Assembly: GCA_001414485.1 (NCBI GenBank)
Contig: LLEY01000033.1
Location: 62,001 to 126,000, forward strand
Direction of reading: 5' to 3'
From: Calycina herbarum
Taxonomy: Eukaryota; Ascomycota; Leotiomycetes; Helotiales; Pezizellaceae
DNA length: 64,000 bases
Shown: positions 23,978 through 36,617 of the stretch, piece after piece
How the letters are laid out: every line of letters starts with the position of its first letter
Position numbering within the stretch: the first letter of the stretch is position 1
Translations under genes and position numbers: made by a program
The notes under the pieces: generated by a model
Told to the model about the DNA's origin: nothing
The model's input: only the letters and a program-made list of their open reading frames with translations
Databases searched by the model: none

Positions 23978-25959
23978 GTTTAAGTTACTCTAAACTCGTA
24001 TTTCAAGAGTTTTAACTAAGAGTTCACTTTTATAAGTCGCTATAAAACTTCTTTAATATATCTCTTATATTCTTCTTCTTTTTCTAAGAAGATTAATATA
24101 TTATCTAAGTAATAAATTACTATTACTTCTAATAGATCTCTTAAAATATTATTATTTTATCTTTAATATATAGCTAATATATTATAAAGTCTAAATAATA
24201 TAACTATATATTTATAAAAGCCTAATAATAAGACAAATACTATCTTCTATTCGTCTCCGGTTTTTATTTATATAAGTCTATAAACGTTTTATTAATCTAG
24301 TTTTATAAATCGTACTACTTTACTTAACTTATTCTATAAGTATTAGCTAGGTAGTAGTAGATAAGTATTCTTAACTATAGTATAATTTACTTCTTAGTAA
24401 TTAATATATACTCTCTCTTCTAAGTCGTCTTTTTTCTTAATAATAAGTATATTTAAGATAATTAGCAACTTAGATCTTCTAATATATTCTTTTTTTATAC
24501 CTTCTTTTATATAACTTTCTATTCTCTATAGACTTTTCTAGTTATATAACCGAAGCTTCTACTTTAAGAGATAATAACCCTTCTTTAGTTTAATCTTATA
24601 ATCCTATAAGTAATGTTTTAGTAAAGCTTATAAGTCTTTTAGGGTTTTAAACAAAGCCTTAAATTCTTTATACTACATAGGTATTTTATTATCAGCTATC
24701 TAGCTAATCTATAGAAGACCTTAGATAAGGTGTTCTAGTATATTTAAAGAGGTAGCGCTAACCTCGTTCTAGTCTAATAGTTATAAATACGAACCTACGT
24801 ATTTATATTAGCTAAACGTTACTATTCTAGCCCTCTAGTTAATATCTAGATTATACTCTTAAATCTATAGTATACTAAGTATTACTTTCTTACTTCCTAT
24901 TTTAATAATATCGAATTATATATCTAAGTAGTATCCTTTAATATTAGTTTTTATTAGAATAGTTTACTAATTAATAATCCTATCTTAGTATATAATATCT
25001 ATTCTATTAACTACCTCTAATTAGTATAGTTTTATTCCTTTAACTAGAATATTTAGCTTTTTTAAAGCTATTAAGGAAATAAAGTTACCTGTTGCTTCTA
25101 AGTTAATTATAACTTATAACTTTTTCTCTTATACTTCTATAGTTACTACTAACTGCTTTTCTCTTAAAGTAGTATATATCTTAGATTTTAGATAATAAAC
25201 TCTAAATATATAGTCTCTTAAATTCTTTTCTCTAACTGCTCTAATATAAGACTAAGGAAAAAATACTACTCTATCTATATTAGATAAAGCTACTTCGTAT
25301 ATCTAGTAATATTTTACTATACTATTAGGTTTAGATAAGGTTCTCTCGAACCTTTTTTCTAATATCTAATCTATAGTAGCGCTTAGTACGTATCTGATCT
25401 AACGTATAGTTATTTCTTATATTACTTCTAGAAACTATAACTCTTCTATAAATAGGTATTAACGTTCTTCTAGTTCCGATTCTACTTATTTAGATATATC
25501 GAATTCCTATCGTTCTTAGAAGAGTATATTAAATAGTTTAGTTAAACTATACTTTCTAAATATTATCCTATTATTATTTCTAATTAGTATAACTATAATA
25601 TAACGTTTAAATTCTTCTAGTATATATCTTTTAAGTACTATCCTAAGAAAAGCTATCTTAATTCGTTCTTAGAATCTAGTTAAGACTTACTACGACTATA
25701 AGCTAGTTTCTTTCTAAACGTTGTAGACTCTCTATACGTCTTCTATTTTAGAATAACTAGATCCTTTAATTTATTATTATCTATATCTAAGTTCTTTTCC
25801 TTTAATAGTCTCTCGACTAGTAATTAGGCTAACTAAAGTTATTATCTTATAGTCTTCTTTTTTAATAGTATATATTATTAAGAGAGTTAGATTAACTTCT
25901 TATATCGAATAAGAGCTCTAGAAGTCTAGTTTCTAGTTATCTATATATATCTAGCGATT

Positions 25960-26406
25960 TGTAACGAAACTTAAACGAACTAAACAAAGATAACTAAGTC
26001 TCGAAGGTTAGTATATAGGTAAGAAGTATAGATACGCCGGGTTGTTTACTTAGAAGTGAACTTATTACTTATATTAAAGATATTAAATAAGATAATAAGA
26101 TTAATAACTAAAGTTGAGTACGAAGCTCCTATCTAATAGTAGACATGCTAGTCCTATATAGAACCTCTTATGCTACCTAGATCCCTATATAAGCCTAGAT
26201 CCCTAGATCCCTCTAGATCTCTTAAGAGATCTAAGAGGATCTATTATATAACTACTAACGGTTATCTAATAGTAAGATCTTAAAATACCTAAATACCTTT
26301 ATATTACTAATTTCCTCTTATACTACCTTCCGTTTCCTAGATATCGTGCCTTGTCCTGTTAGAGCGCTGTCTAGACTACTTACTATATATAACGTAATTT
26401 ATAACA
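25960..26406 (-). repeat. LTR of Gypsy-1b (left copy, 3' LTR)
   Basis: Starts TGTAACGAAACTTAAACG, ends ACGTAATTTATAACA. 447 bp. Purine-rich tract next to it on the minus strand (AAGAAGGAGATAG). Confidence 0.85.
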
Positions 26407-29400
26407 CTATCTCCTTCTTAGCCTAGCGTATTCTTATACTTAAGTATAAGCTAAGAAACTTAGTTAGGGTGCTAGTAGCATCCTTTCTTTTCTATTATAT
26501 CCTATCTTATATAAAAGAAGAAAGAAGAATAAATACTTCTTATAAAAAGTATTAAAATAGTTTATAACGAAATATTACCCTATTCTTACTATACTTCTTA
26601 AAAATATAGATGTTTTATTAACACTTTCTAATCTTCTTAATATTCCGAATACGTTTATTTAAAGCTGAAATATAATAGAACTAATAATGCTTAGAAGAAG
26701 AACGTTCCCTACGCTAGCGACTAGTCCTCTATTAAAAGATAAGAGGAGAAACTAGATAGAGAGGAGGAGGAGGCGATGGCGAAGATTCTACGGTTATAAA
26801 AGCAGAAGGCCTTTCTTAAAGAAAGGCGACGTAAAATGTCTTATCGAGGACTTCGCTTTCTCGATAAGCTTAATACTGTTGAGGAGGTAGAAAAGAAAGA
26901 GAAGGAAGAGAAAGGAAGAAGGGAGCAAGAGCAGCGCGAGGCAGAGATTACCTGTCTAGTAGCTCTGCTTATTCCTACTAGTTCCTAATCTAAGATAGGC
27001 CTTAACCTAGCCTTCCTTATAGCTTTTCCTTTAGACTATAAGATATAGGTAAACCTAGGTTTTTCTAATAGAACTTCTAAAGTTCTACTAGGTAATAGTT
27101 AATATTACTCTTTAGTTCCTAAGTATTTTCTAAGTATAGGTAATCTAACTATTTAATTAAATACTTAATCTTACCTCTAATAATCTTATAGTTAAGAATC
27201 CTTTTAACCTTATATTTAGTATTTAGATTTACTAGTTGAATTTCTATAATTAGAGCTAGTAGTGCTCCTAGTAGTACTAGTTCGAGTAAGAATATATAGA
27301 ATACTAGATAAATGTTTATTATCCTTAGTAGTACTAATTTATAATTTAAAGGTCTCTTAACTTATTTAATTTTAAATAGTCTAAGTTTTTTATAATCTAG
27401 TTTATTACTTAGTCTTTTTATATCAATGTTTTTCTATACTAAGTAGACTTTATCCCTCTCTTTTAGCGTTAGCTCCTAACTACGTCGTTTATTATAGTAG
27501 TACACGTTTCTTTCTACTATAAATTACAAGTCCTTTATAAGTTCCTTATATAGACTCTTGATTTTCAAGACCTAAATATAAGTAAGTTAGTTATTAATAG
27601 TCGTAGATAGTAGTTCTTAATACGCTGTTAATTTATACTTAAAATTAGTATAGAATAGTATAATAAGTATTATTTCTATTATTAAACTATTATAAGCGAA
27701 CTATACTAAGAGTAGTAGTTCTACCTAGTTATCTTACTAGTAGTTTATATAATAATAAATATATGTTTTAACTACTTAATTTATCTGTTTATTTCCTCTA
27801 TTTATTTAAGAGTAGAAAGCTATAGAAAGCTTTCTTTTTATACTTAATCGTTTTATAAGAGCGATTTAAAATTTTAAAGTAAAGAGCTTATCTCTATCTA
27901 AGAGTATTTCTTTAGATAGTCTATATCTTAAGACTACTTCTCTAAGGAATATAAATACTAATTCCTTAGCTATACTTAACTCTATATATACTATTAGGAT
28001 TATATATTTTATAAGTTGTTTTATAATAACTAGGATTATATTATATTTAACTTCTATTATTAGATCTTTAGATTTTAGTAATTTAATAATAAAATCTATA
28101 GATATTAATTTCTAAGGTATTTATAGTATTAGAGTAGTGTTTATCTGTTTATAAGAAGTATAGTAGGAAGCCTTATTCCTAGTATAGGTATTATATTCTA
28201 CTATTACTTCCTTAACTATTATAGATAACTGATTAATATAGTAATATTATCTTATTCTTTAGAGAGTTCTGTGAATTCCTTAGTAACCGTAAGCGAGTAT
28301 AGTATAGTATTCTTATATAAACTCCTTTATATATAAGCTAGGAACTTATAATTTCCCTTTTATATATTAGTTATAACTCTTATATATATTCTAAATTTTA
28401 TCTATCTAGATATCGTTTATTACTACTATTTTATATATAGTAGGTACTAAATCTCTATTCTTAAGAGTCTTTAAGATCGTAATCTTCTTATACTCCTTAT
28501 TTCCCTCGTATCTAGGTTTCTAGTTAAGAGTATTAGCTTATATATTTAACGTTCCTTTTATATACTAAATAATAATATTAAATCCTTCTAATATCTCTAA
28601 CTATCTAGCTAATTGTCTAGTTATAAGTTCCTTAGTAGTTATAAATGTTCTAAGGTTCTTATAGTTAGATAAAACTATAACTAGGTATTTTACTAACTAT
28701 AAGTAAATCCTCTAATATTCTAAAGCTAATATTATAGTAAGCAGTTCCTTATTAAAGATACTATAATTTTATTATACTAGGCTAAATGTTTTAGAATAAT
28801 ATATAATAGGTATAAGTTTTCCTTTATTATTTAGCTATAAATAAATCGTATCTACTACTATATCTAAGGCGTCTATTTTAATTATACTTAGTTTATCTAT
28901 ATTAAAATTATATAGAATAGGCTTTTCTATAAACTTTACTTTAATTTTCTAAAAAGCATTCTCTACTTATTTATTTTATATAAACCTAATAGCTTTCTTA
29001 ACTAGTACTAACATTAGTTTAGTAATCTTTATATAGTCTTATATAAATAGATAGTAAAAGTTTATAAATCTAAAGAAGGACTATATATCTTTTATATTTT
29101 CTAGTAATTTCTAGTTTAAGACGTCTTAGATCTTTACTAGATCTATTTCTATTTTTTCTAGGTTAAATACCTATCTTAGGAAAAGTGTCTAAGTTACTCT
29201 AAACTTGTATTTCGAGAGTTTTAACTGAGAGTTTACTTTTATAAGTTATTATAAAACTTCTCTAATATATCCCTTATATTCTTCTTCTTTTTCTAAGAAG
29301 ATTAGGATATTATCTAGGTAATAAATTACTATTACTCTTAGAAGATCCTCTAAAATGTTATTATTTTATCTCTAATATATAGCTAGTATGTTATATAGTC

Positions 29401-32400
29401 TAAATAGTATAACTATATATTTATAAAAGCCTAATAGTAAGGTAAATGCTATCTTCTATTTGTCTCTAACTTTTATTTATATAAGTTTATAAGCGTTTTA
29501 TTAATCTAGTTTTATAAATCGTACTACCTTACCTAACTTATCTTATAAGTATTAGCTAGGTAGTAGTAGATAAGCGTCTTTAACTATAGTGTAATTTACT
29601 TCTTAGTAATTAATATATACTCTTCTATCTAGATCGTCTTTCTTTTTAATAATAAGTATATTTAAGGTAATTAGTAACTTAGATCTTCTAATATATCCCT
29701 TCTTAATATCTTCCTTTATATAACTTTCTATTCTCTATAGGCTTTTCTAGTTATATAACTAAAGCTTCTACTTTAAGAGATAATAACTCTTTTTTAATTT
29801 AATCTTATAATTCTATAAGCGATGTTTTAGTAAGGCTTATAAGTCTTCTAGGTTTTTAAACAAAGCTCTAAATTCTCTATACTATATAGGTATTTCGTTA
29901 TTAGCTTTCTTACTAACTTATAGAGGACCTTAGGCAAGGTGTTCTAGCGCTTTAGAAGAGGTAGCGCTAACCTTGTTCTAGCTTTAAAGTTATAAATACG
30001 AACCTATGTATTTATATTAACTAAAGGTTATTGTTCTAGCCTTTTAATCGATTTCTAGATTATGTTCTTAAATCTATAGTATACTAAGTATTACTTTCTT
30101 ACTTCCTATTTTAATAATATTAAATTATATATCTAAGTAGTGTCCTTTAATATTAACTTTTGTTAAGATAGTTTACTAATTAATAATTCTATTTTAATAT
30201 ACGATATCTATTCTATTAACTACCTCTAATTAGTATAGTCTTATCCCTTTAATTAGAACGTTTAGCTTCTTCTAAGTTGTTAGAGAAATAAAGTTGCCTA
30301 TTACTCCTAAGTCTATTATAACTTGTAACTTTTTCCCTTATATTTCTATAGTTACTATTAACTGTCTTTTTTCTAAAGTAGTGTTTAACTTTGCTTTAAT
30401 ATATTAGACTTTAAAAGATCGATTTTCTTGATTATAATTTTTTCTTTCCTTGTTCTTATACTATAGAAATAATCTTACTCTTTCCTTATTAGCGTATACT
30501 ATCTTATATACTAATCTATATTCTACGATTTCTATAGTTTTAGGAATTTCCTTTATAAATCGCTTTAGTATTTATTTATAATTATATTAGATCTATTTAT
30601 AATTAGTTTCTAAAATAGTTTCTATAGACTATAGTTCTCCTATATATAGATAATCTAAAGTGGCCTTTAGTATACTTATCTCTGGTTTTATATAGTAAAC
30701 CTTAAATATATAGTCTCTTGAATTCTTTTCCTTAATAGCTTAAATCTAAGACTAAGGAAAGAATACTACTCCTTCTTTATCTAATAATACTACTTTATAT
30801 ATCTGATAATATTCTACTATTCTAGTAGACTCTAGTAATATTTCTTCGAATCGCTTTTATAATAACTAGTCTAAAGTCGGGCTTAGTTTATATTATATCT
30901 ATTATACTATTATTTCTTAAACTGTTTCTATAAACTATAGTTCTTCTACTAATAGATAATATAATTCTTCCTATTCTATCTTAGCTTATCTAGTTATATC
31001 GAGTTCCCTTCTCTCTTAGAATAATATACTAAACAGTTATTATAAGTTATATTTTCTAAATACTAACCTATTATTTCTAATTAACATAACTACGATATAT
31101 TACTTAAATTCCTTTAGTATAATATCTTTAGATAGTATCCTAAGAAAAGGGTTTTTAATTTATCTTATAAATCCTATTAGAACTTGCTATATCTACGTAC
31201 TAGTCTTATCTAAAATATTATATATTCTCTATATATCTCTTACTTTAGAGTAGCTAGGTTTTTTAACTAGTTATTGTTTCTGTTTTAGTTCTTTTCTTTT
31301 AATAGTTTTCTATCTAGTGATTAGGCTAACTAGAGTTATTATTTTAAGGTTATTACTTATAACTGTATACGTTGTTAAAATAGTTAGATTAACCTCTTAT
31401 ATTATATAAGGACTCTAGAAGTCTAGCTTCTAGTTATTAATATATACTTATTAATTTCCTTATTTAAAGGTTCTAAGAAAAGCCTAAGTTTCTCTAACTT
31501 CGAGGTCTTTATTTTTTATTTCTCCTTTTAAACTAGAAGATGAATCTAATATCTTTGAAGAACTTATTAATAGTAGTAATTTATATTTTACTTAAAGAGG
31601 TTATTTAAATTCTATTACTAATTATATATTATAATATTCTTTAAGAAGTAGATCCCTATTATTATTAGTATCTTAGATACTACTAATTCCTTTATTATTT
31701 TTAATCTAGGTTCTATATCCTTATACCTTAAGCTCTTTATCTATAAGTTTAATATAATCAGTTAAGGTTACCTATTATTAAATAGTAGTATTAATTTGTT
31801 TCTTTCTCTTAAAGTCTTTCTTTTTACTATACTTATTTGCCTTATAACCTAATAGGCTATAATTATAATATAAGTTCTACTTACGTTAATGATTTTACTC
31901 TTCCTAGGAAAGTCCTTCTTTCTTTAGAAAGGTTTTCTTCTACGTAGCGTTTACCTTCTTACTATGTTTATTAGTATAAGAGTGCTTCTACTTCTTTAAC
32001 TCTTTACTCTTTTCCTTATACCTAGGGTTACTCTTTCTAAATTTATATAGGCGGTTGTCTAGTTAGACGACTTTCTTAATTATACTTATAATAGTTAAGA
32101 ATTATATATTCTACTTAGCTATTTCCTTATAGATATATATCTTTAATCTTCTATAAAAGAGTTCTATAAGAGTAATTATATCCTATTCTAACTTCGTTCT
32201 ATAACGTTAAAATTTATTAGCGTAGTCTATTACTAATCTAGTTTAGTATAGTTCTAAAAGCTTATATATAGCTGTTCGGATTATATTAAAATCTCTAAAG
32301 ACTTTTCTAATAGTTATCTTAAATCCTCTCTAAGATTTAAACATAATCTTAGTTAATTCTATCTTTCTATCTTTATTCTTATTCTTAAAGAAGTTCTCTA

Positions 32401-32786
32401 AGTATAGCTAGGCCTATTCTAATACTAATCCTCTAAGATAGGAGATAGTAAAGATAGTTTATAAATTATAATTGCCTTTAAACTTATTAGAGTTAAAGTT
32501 AAAGTAGATGTCTATCTAGAGAAGGAATAAGTTAAGTTCCTTTCACTTCCTATAATACGTATCTAGTATCTTAACTTTAATTAATTCAAGTGCTTCGACC
32601 TTATAGAGCTCGGGGGCGTCTAGCATACTAATATTATCGTCGTTCCTAGTCAACTATATACCGTCAGGTGTTCTTCCGGTTATACTTCTAGATATTCCTA
32701 CGACGTTAACTCGACTAGTATTCGAGCTAGCTGCTACGGGAGTTGTTAGAGCTATAGCGACTGAACTTCTAAGCAGGTACTTAAAG

Positions 32787-33233
32787 TATAACAAAACTTA
32801 AATAAACTAAACAAAGATGACTAAGTCTCAAAGGTTAGTATATAGGTAAGAAGTATAGATACGCTAGGTTGTTTACTTAGAAGTAAACTCGTTACTTATA
32901 TTAAAGATATTAAATAAGATAATAAGATTAATAACTAAAGTTAAGCACGAAGCTCTTATCTAATAACAGACGTGCTAGTCCTATATAGAACCTCTTATAT
33001 TACCTAGATCCCTATATAAGCCTAGATCTCTAGATCTCTCTAGATCCTCTAAGGGATCCGAGGGAATCTATTACATAACTACCAACGGTTATCTAACAGT
33101 GAGATCCTGAAATACCTAAATACCTTTGTATTACTGATTTCCTCCTGTCCTACCTTCCGTTTCCTAGATATCGTACCTTATCCTGTCAGAGCGCTGTCTA
33201 GACTACTTACTACGTATAACGTAATTCGTAACA
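32787..33233 (-). repeat. LTR of Gypsy-1b (right copy, 5' LTR)
   Basis: Starts TATAACAAAACTTAAATA, ends ACGTAATTCGTAACA. 447 bp. The bases to its left (GGTACTTAAAG) are shared with the 5' LTR junction of Gypsy-1a, marking the internal boundary of the family. Confidence 0.85.
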
Positions 33234-34570
33234 CGATTTCCTCTCTTAAATATTCTAATAAATACCTAAGTTTCTTCTATACTAGAGTCTATATTCTAAA
33301 CCTCTTCTTCTATACTAGATAATAAGTCTAATAACTCCGAAGAACTAGTTAAGAATAGTGATTTATATTCTACTTAAAGAGGTAATTTATAATCTATTTC
33401 CGACTATATATTATAATATTCTTTAAGAAGTAGATTCCTACTATTATTAGTATCTTATACCTTACTAACTTATAGCTCGATTTCTTTATTTAGTTATAAG
33501 TATATAGCACCTACTATTATATCTAAGACATTTGTTTCAATCTATATACTATATTCTCTAGTCTTAAGTTCTTCGTCTATAAGTTTAATTTTTTTAAGTA
33601 AAGCTACTTCTTTTTAGATAGTAGCATTAGCTTATTTCTCTTTAGAGTCTTTCTTCTTACTATACTTATTTACTCTATAGCTAGAGAGGCTATAGTTATA
33701 ACATAAGTTCTACTTATAACAACGATCTCGCTCTTTCTAGGAAAGCTCTTTCTTTAGTAGGTCTCTATCTTAAGTTCTTTTTCCTTAGACTTAACGCTTC
33801 TAGGTAGTATTAACTTCTATAGAATCTCTATAGTCCTTTTTCCTACTCTTTCTTTAATATCAATGTCTATAACTACTCTTCTTCTCTAGACTCCGCTTAT
33901 AATTCCGATTATCGATTCTAATTATATTATTAATTAACTCGTCGAGTATATCTAAGAAGTCGTCTCTAGCTAATTCATCTTTAACACTGTCTTTTAATCC
34001 TCTATAGTACTGTTTATATAAGGCTTCGTCGTTCTAGCTAAGACGTATAGAGTATTACTAGAATATTAATATATATTTAGTAGCTAAACTCTTTTATTAG
34101 AGGCTATATAAAGCTTAGACTACTTTTTTCTTTAAATCTATATCTGTAAACGCCTAGTTAATTCCTTTCTTAAATCTAGCAACGGTTAAAAACAATCCTT
34201 AAGTACTTTTACTTATAAGGTTTAATACTTTTCTATTTAATATTTTATTCTTCTAAAAATCCTCTAAATATAGCTTTATTTAGTTATATATTATTCTCTC
34301 GAGATAGGTAGTAAGCTATATAACTTAATCAGTTTTATAAGTAAACTATACTAAGTAAAAGTTTAAGTATATTAAAGCTTTTATAATAAACTTAGTAAGT
34401 TTCTCTAGAGAGCTGTTAAACGTTCTTAGTACTAGTAATTTCACTTCCTTCTAGAGAGTATAACTAGTGTTACTAGTATTATTAGCGCTAGAGGAGGTAT
34501 AGAGGTCGAACCCGAGGATAGTATAGTTTTCGATATTATATTAGTAGTACTTCTAAGTAGGTACTTAAAG

Positions 34571-35017
34571 TATAACGAAACTTAAATAAACTAAACAAAG
34601 ATAACTAAGTCTCGAAGATTAGTATATAGGTAAGAAGTATAGATATAATAGATTATTTACTTAGAAGTGAACTTGTTACTTATATTAAAGATATTAAATA
34701 AGATAATAAGATTAATAACTAGAGTTAAATACTAAGCTCCTATCTAATAATAGATATACTAGTTATATATAAAACCCTTTATACTACCTAGATCTCTATA
34801 TAAGCCTAGATCCCTAGATCTCTCTAGATCTCTTAAGAGATCTGAGAGGATCTATTACGTAACTACTAACGGTTATCTAATAGTGAGATCCTAGAATATC
34901 TAAATACCTTTATATTACTAATTCCCTTCTATATTACCTTCTATTTCCTAGATATCGTGTCTTATCCTATTAGAGCGCCGTCTAGACTACTTACTACGTA
35001 TAACGTGATTCGTGATA
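34571..35017 (-). repeat. LTR of Gypsy-1a (right copy, 5' LTR)
   Basis: Starts TATAACGAAACTTAAATA and ends ACGTGATTCGTGATA. Followed by ATATT, matching the five bases before the left LTR, so these two LTRs bound one insertion. Confidence 0.85.
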
Positions 35018-36510
35018 ATATTATCCTTTGTAAAAGCTTTATAAAAAGCTACTTTAAAAGCTTAAAAGAAGGTTTCTTTAGTAATATAATTAATATAATT
35101 ATATACTAAGCTAGAGATCTTATTTCTATATACTCGTATTAATAGCGAAAAACAGCTAATATTAAGCAGCTATAATAAATACAAAGAACGTAGAGGTATA
35201 TAAAGAGTATTAATATTAAAGTCTTTATAAAGTCGCTGGAATTCGAGCGAGTTATAGCTTTTGTAACTATTAATAATTAGTAGTCTATATCCTCTAACGC
35301 TTCGTGCTTTTGTATACTTATTAAAATACTCTAACTATATAACCCTAAGCTTATTATTTGTCTAGCTATTAGTACTAATATTAATAACCTAGTCGCGTAG
35401 TATATCTAGTATCTTACCTACAAAGATAATAAACAGTAGAATTACCTAATCTATTATATTAACTCCTTAAATAACTATAACCTATTCGCGATTGCCTAGC
35501 TAAACTTTTTTACGTCTCTCGTATATCTCTGAACTTGTAATAATAAGCTAAGATAATATAATACCTATTATAAAACCAGTCTCGTCGAAATTATATATAT
35601 CCTCGTCTATAATACTATGTTTATCCTTAAATGACTATATAAGTGTAAACTATAGGCTAATAATCCGCGGATCTTTAGTTAAAGCTCGCTGATAATCATA
35701 AGAACGACTCTATCGAGTTTTAAGCTTAGGTGTATACTAAATAAAGTTGTCTAGCCAGTTCCTACCTATAGGCTACCTATCGCGCTCCTTTAGCAAGTTT
35801 ATAACGAAACTCAAACGAACTAAACAAAGATGACTAAGTCTCGAAGGTTAGTATGCGGGTAAGAAGTACAGATGCGCCGGGGTTGTTCACTTAGAAGTGA
35901 ACTCGTTACTTATATCAAAGATGTCAAACAAGATAATAAGATTGATAACTAAAGTTGAGCACGAAGCTCCTATCTAATGGCAGACGTGCCAGTCTTATAT
36001 AGAACCGTAGTCTTCCGTTCTAATCGCTCTAGTCGCTCGCCCTGATCGCTTCAGTCGACAGGCGACTCAAGCGACTCAGGCGATTAGGTCACGTGATGTT
36101 TCTTACATAAGGAAATCCATGGATCGCTTAGCCAGTCTAAGGATCCCTCTTTTGTTTATAAGAGTTTCCGATAGTGCTTAACCTGTCAGGGCGCCGCCTG
36201 GTCTTCACTCGTCACATGCTCACACGTGATTCGTGACAAAGTTGTTGGCTATATCTTGTACTATATCCTTTGTAGGCGAAAACCCTCTCGAATCCTGCTC
36301 TAATATATGCCCAATTATCGCCTCCTCCTCTAGCTTCGTAAGTTTCTTCGAATTAGGCTCGTAATCGCGTCTTAGTTGGATTCCGGCGCGTCGGCTTGAA
36401 ATAGTGGATTGAGGGGCATTATAGGCCTTCGTAGCGCTTCGTTAGGTAATTGACGCGTTGTTTTCGAGTGCTTAGATAGCTAAGTTGATCTTGTTTTCGT
36501 TGGGAGACAT
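35018..36510 (-). pseudogene. 5' and DDE part of the Fot1-like transposase
   Basis: The minus-strand ATG at 36510 opens MSPNENKINLAI, then a pogo-type helix-turn-helix region and the motifs NSKKLTKLEEAI, HILEQDSRGFSP and KDIVQDIANNLLKERDR. After the solo LTR (35800-36238) the frame continues with SRSYDYQRALTKDP and EDIYNFDETGF (first catalytic Asp of the DDE triad) near 35,600, then NYINYITKETFF and AFKVAFYKAFTK up to the Gypsy insertion. Stops replace Gln at several sites. An overlapping open frame at 36419-36613 is only a shadow of this region. Confidence 0.8.
35800..36238. repeat. Solo LTR of a Gypsy-1 subfamily, 439 bp, TSD AAGTT
   Basis: Starts TATAACGAAACTCAAACG and ends ACGTGATTCGTGACA, flanked by AAGTT (35795-35799 and 36239-36243). 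The first 200 bp align with the 447-bp LTRs, but the middle differs and contains a GCGACT/AGTCGC-rich inverted repeat near 36,025-36,090. It is visibly richer in G and C than every other copy, so it escaped most RIP or arrived later. Confidence 0.85.
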
Positions 36511-36570
36511 TTAGGCGTTGTTTAGTAGAGATAATATAACTAGAAGTTGATGATTGTTGTAAAGTTTGAA

Positions 36571-36615
36571 AGGTGGCTAGCTCGCTTGTGTGGCCAGCTC
36601 GCTTGTGAAACACGT
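36571..36615 (-). repeat. Right terminal inverted repeat of the Fot1-like transposon
   Basis: Inverse of the left TIR, with the same doubled 17-bp unit. One of the two differences is CA to TA on the plus strand (GGCCAGC to GGCTAGC), which is the preferred RIP change. It is followed by the TA target duplication at 36616-36617. Confidence 0.92.
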
Positions 36616-36617
36616 TA

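Larger units (their letters stand above)
25960..33233 (-). mobile_element. Ty3/Gypsy retrotransposon 1b, inserted inside copy 1a of its own family
   Basis: 7,274 bp with 447-bp LTRs at 25960-26406 and 32787-33233, flanked by CGATT (25955-25959 and 33234-33238). Minus-strand translation from right to left shows a gag region starting near 32,640 (LDAPEL, TYYRKWKELNLFLL), a knuckle-like segment near 31,850, and RT near 29,100-29,350 (a block like DDILIFLEKEEE, then SFLRFINFYYLFI). It is closely similar to the coding parts of Gypsy-1a on either side. All frames carry many stops. Confidence 0.85.
14697..35017 (-). mobile_element. Ty3/Gypsy retrotransposon 1a (outer copy), containing two further elements
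   Basis: LTRs of 447 bp at 14697-15143 and 34571-35017, flanked by ATATT on both sides (14692-14696 and 35018-35022). The LTR ends are RIP variants of TGTCACG and CGTGACA. A purine-rich tract next to the left LTR on the minus strand (AAGAAGAGAATAG) and the order of coding remnants show minus-strand orientation: gag near 33.2-34.5 kb, then pol at 24.0-25.9 and 15.2-17.9 kb. Without the two internal elements it is about 7.0 kb. Reverse-transcriptase motifs are present but full of stops. It lies inside the Fot1-like transposase. Confidence 0.85.
13830..36615 (-). mobile_element. Fot1/pogo-class DNA transposon, RIP-degraded and filled by nested LTR elements
   Basis: The outermost layer of the AT-rich block. 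Both ends carry the same terminal inverted repeat starting ACGTGTTTCAC and are flanked by TA (13828-13829 and 36616-36617), the target duplication of the Tc1/mariner superfamily. A transposase reads on the minus strand from the right end (ATG at 36510), through an N-terminal DNA-binding part and a DDE block with EDIYNFDETGF near 35,600, to a C-terminal zinc knuckle and stop at 13,951. It is cut by three insertions. Removing them, with one TSD copy each, leaves 1,828 bp, the size I recall for Fot1, Pot2 and Botrytis Flipper (about 1.8-1.9 kb). Gln codons read as TAG in several places, as RIP would cause, so this copy is dead. Confidence 0.85.

Noticed and set aside
13875..36570. Treating the AT-rich block as a mitochondrial insert or centromere
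   Set aside because: Explained fully by RIP-mutated transposons with LTRs, TIRs and target duplications.
36419..36613. 64-codon minus-strand frame at the right TIR
   Set aside because: Covers the TIR and transposase leader; the transposase itself starts at 36510 in another frame.
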